From Spirochaetota bacterium (GTDB taxonomy: Bacteria > Spirochaetota > UBA4802 > UB4802): a stretch of DNA of 5,893 nucleotides. Below, in pieces: positions 5,276 through 5,893 of the stretch. Below the pieces are notes generated by a model. The model worked only from the letters and a program-made list of their open reading frames with translations. It made no database searches and had not been told where the DNA came from. The DNA lies in contig JAGYNX010000133.1 of NCBI GenBank assembly GCA_018399855.1, forward strand, positions 1 to 5,893. The letters are read 5' to 3'. Positions within the stretch are counted from its first letter, which is position 1; each line of letters starts with the position of its first letter. The translations under genes and the position numbers were made by a program.

Positions 5276-5893
5276 ATGAAATTTCAGCAATTAACGTGTG
5301 CATGCTGTGTAATTATAATTATACTTCTTGCCCGGGCCTCATACCCGCAGACCGGTACAGGTGACCAGGTGCCGCCGGATGGTATCCAGTCGGCATCGGC
5401 TGATGATAAAGAGAAGTCTGCCACCAGGAGCATAAACGTTGATATACAGGCTGTATACGGACAGTATAACAACATGCTCTCAACAGTAAATTTCTCACAG
5501 GAACAAAGTGATTTTGTGTACCTGTTGCGGTCATACCTTAAGAAATCAAATGATTACGGCTATAAAGATGAAGTGTTCGAAAATACCAGTTATTATGAGA
5601 ACAGGATAGGGTTTACCGGTAACGTGAGTCTTTCCGAAAAATGGGAAACCCTGCTGGAAATAGATGTACATAATGATTCATACGGTATGGGGGACAACCC
5701 CGTGTACACCAGGGAAGAAAAAGACAACGTGGGGCTTGAGTTGAAGAATATTGTCAAGCACACCCCCTCCTACGAGATGAGCTATACCCTGGGGGGCGCC
5801 CAGTATTATCACCGGTTAAACGGCCAGCTTGCAGAAGACAGTACAGACAGCAGGCTTTACCAGGCACATGGTGCCCTCGGTGGAGAATATATC
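5276..5893 (+). CDS. Putative outer-membrane beta-barrel protein, N-terminal part
   Basis: The frame is open from the ATG at 5276 to the window end, giving 206 residues with no stop; the C-terminus is missing. Residues 1-21 look like a Sec signal peptide: Lys2, a hydrophobic core CVIIIILLA (11-19), and an AxA-type cleavage site after Ala21. No lipobox is present. Residues 22-52 are Pro/Gly/Ser/Asp-rich and probably disordered. From about residue 53, aromatic residues and short alternating polar/nonpolar segments (for example NVDIQAVYGQY, NRIGFTGNVSLS, YEMSYTLGGAQYY) separated by charged turns suggest transmembrane beta strands. The ribosome site is weak (GGGG at 5262-5265). It follows a terminator, so it should have its own promoter. 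I do not recognise a family. The barrel assignment is inference from composition. Confidence 0.6.
   Translation, partial: MKFQQLTCACCVIIIILLARASYPQTGTGDQVPPDGIQSASADDKEKSATRSINVDIQAVYGQYNNMLSTVNFSQEQSDFVYLLRSYLKKSNDYGYKDEVFENTSYYENRIGFTGNVSLSEKWETLLEIDVHNDSYGMGDNPVYTREEKDNVGLELKNIVKHTPSYEMSYTLGGAQYYHRLNGQLAEDSTDSRLYQAHGALGGEYI

Noticed and set aside
5176..5364. 62-residue plus-strand frame starting at 5176
   Set aside because: It begins inside the terminator, has no ribosome site, and overlaps the signal-peptide gene that starts at 5276 in another frame and stays open to the window end.

Overview
This window looks like a bacterial chromosome segment from a Gram-negative organism of moderate GC content. 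The Gram-negative reading rests on the unfinished last gene, which has a signal peptide followed by a strand-rich sequence of outer-membrane-barrel style. A mono-cluster ferredoxin and the general flavour of the proteins would fit an anaerobic deltaproteobacterial or Nitrospirota-like lineage, but this is an impression and not a placement. Palindromic intergenic repeats of a type common in environmental genomes occur at two places.

Layout. Positions 1-160 hold no supportable gene; they carry two copies of a C/G-rich palindrome (24-44 and 72-92) and a third hairpin (133-148). A stand-alone alpha/beta hydrolase follows (191-964). The 316-base gap 965-1280 contains a consensus -10 box (1026-1031) and a 181-base element bounded by 34-base inverted repeats (1059-1239), directly upstream of gap. 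Next come NAD-type glyceraldehyde-3-phosphate dehydrogenase (gap, 1281-2291), a strong hairpin (2316-2341), triosephosphate isomerase (tpiA, 2385-3140), the translocase subunit secG (3198-3542), a small [4Fe-4S] ferredoxin (3566-3754) and S-adenosylmethionine synthetase (metK, 3766-4920). A bulged hairpin and a 46-residue zinc-ribbon protein (5011-5151) follow, then a good intrinsic terminator (5187-5215). The last gene (5276 onward) is a putative outer-membrane protein cut by the window end.

All genes are on the plus strand. The run gap to zinc-ribbon gene could form one transcription unit ending at 5187-5215, perhaps with partial termination between gap and tpiA. gap and tpiA supply the triose-phosphate steps of glycolysis/gluconeogenesis; secG, the ferredoxin and metK are housekeeping genes of unrelated pathways. 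The usual gap-pgk-tpiA-secG order is recognisable, but pgk is absent from between gap and tpiA.

I found no CRISPR array, transposase, convincing tRNA/rRNA, or wholly new multi-gene system. The most interesting items are the inverted-repeat element lying between a probable promoter and gap, the paired G/C palindromes, and the unrecognised barrel-like protein at the right edge.
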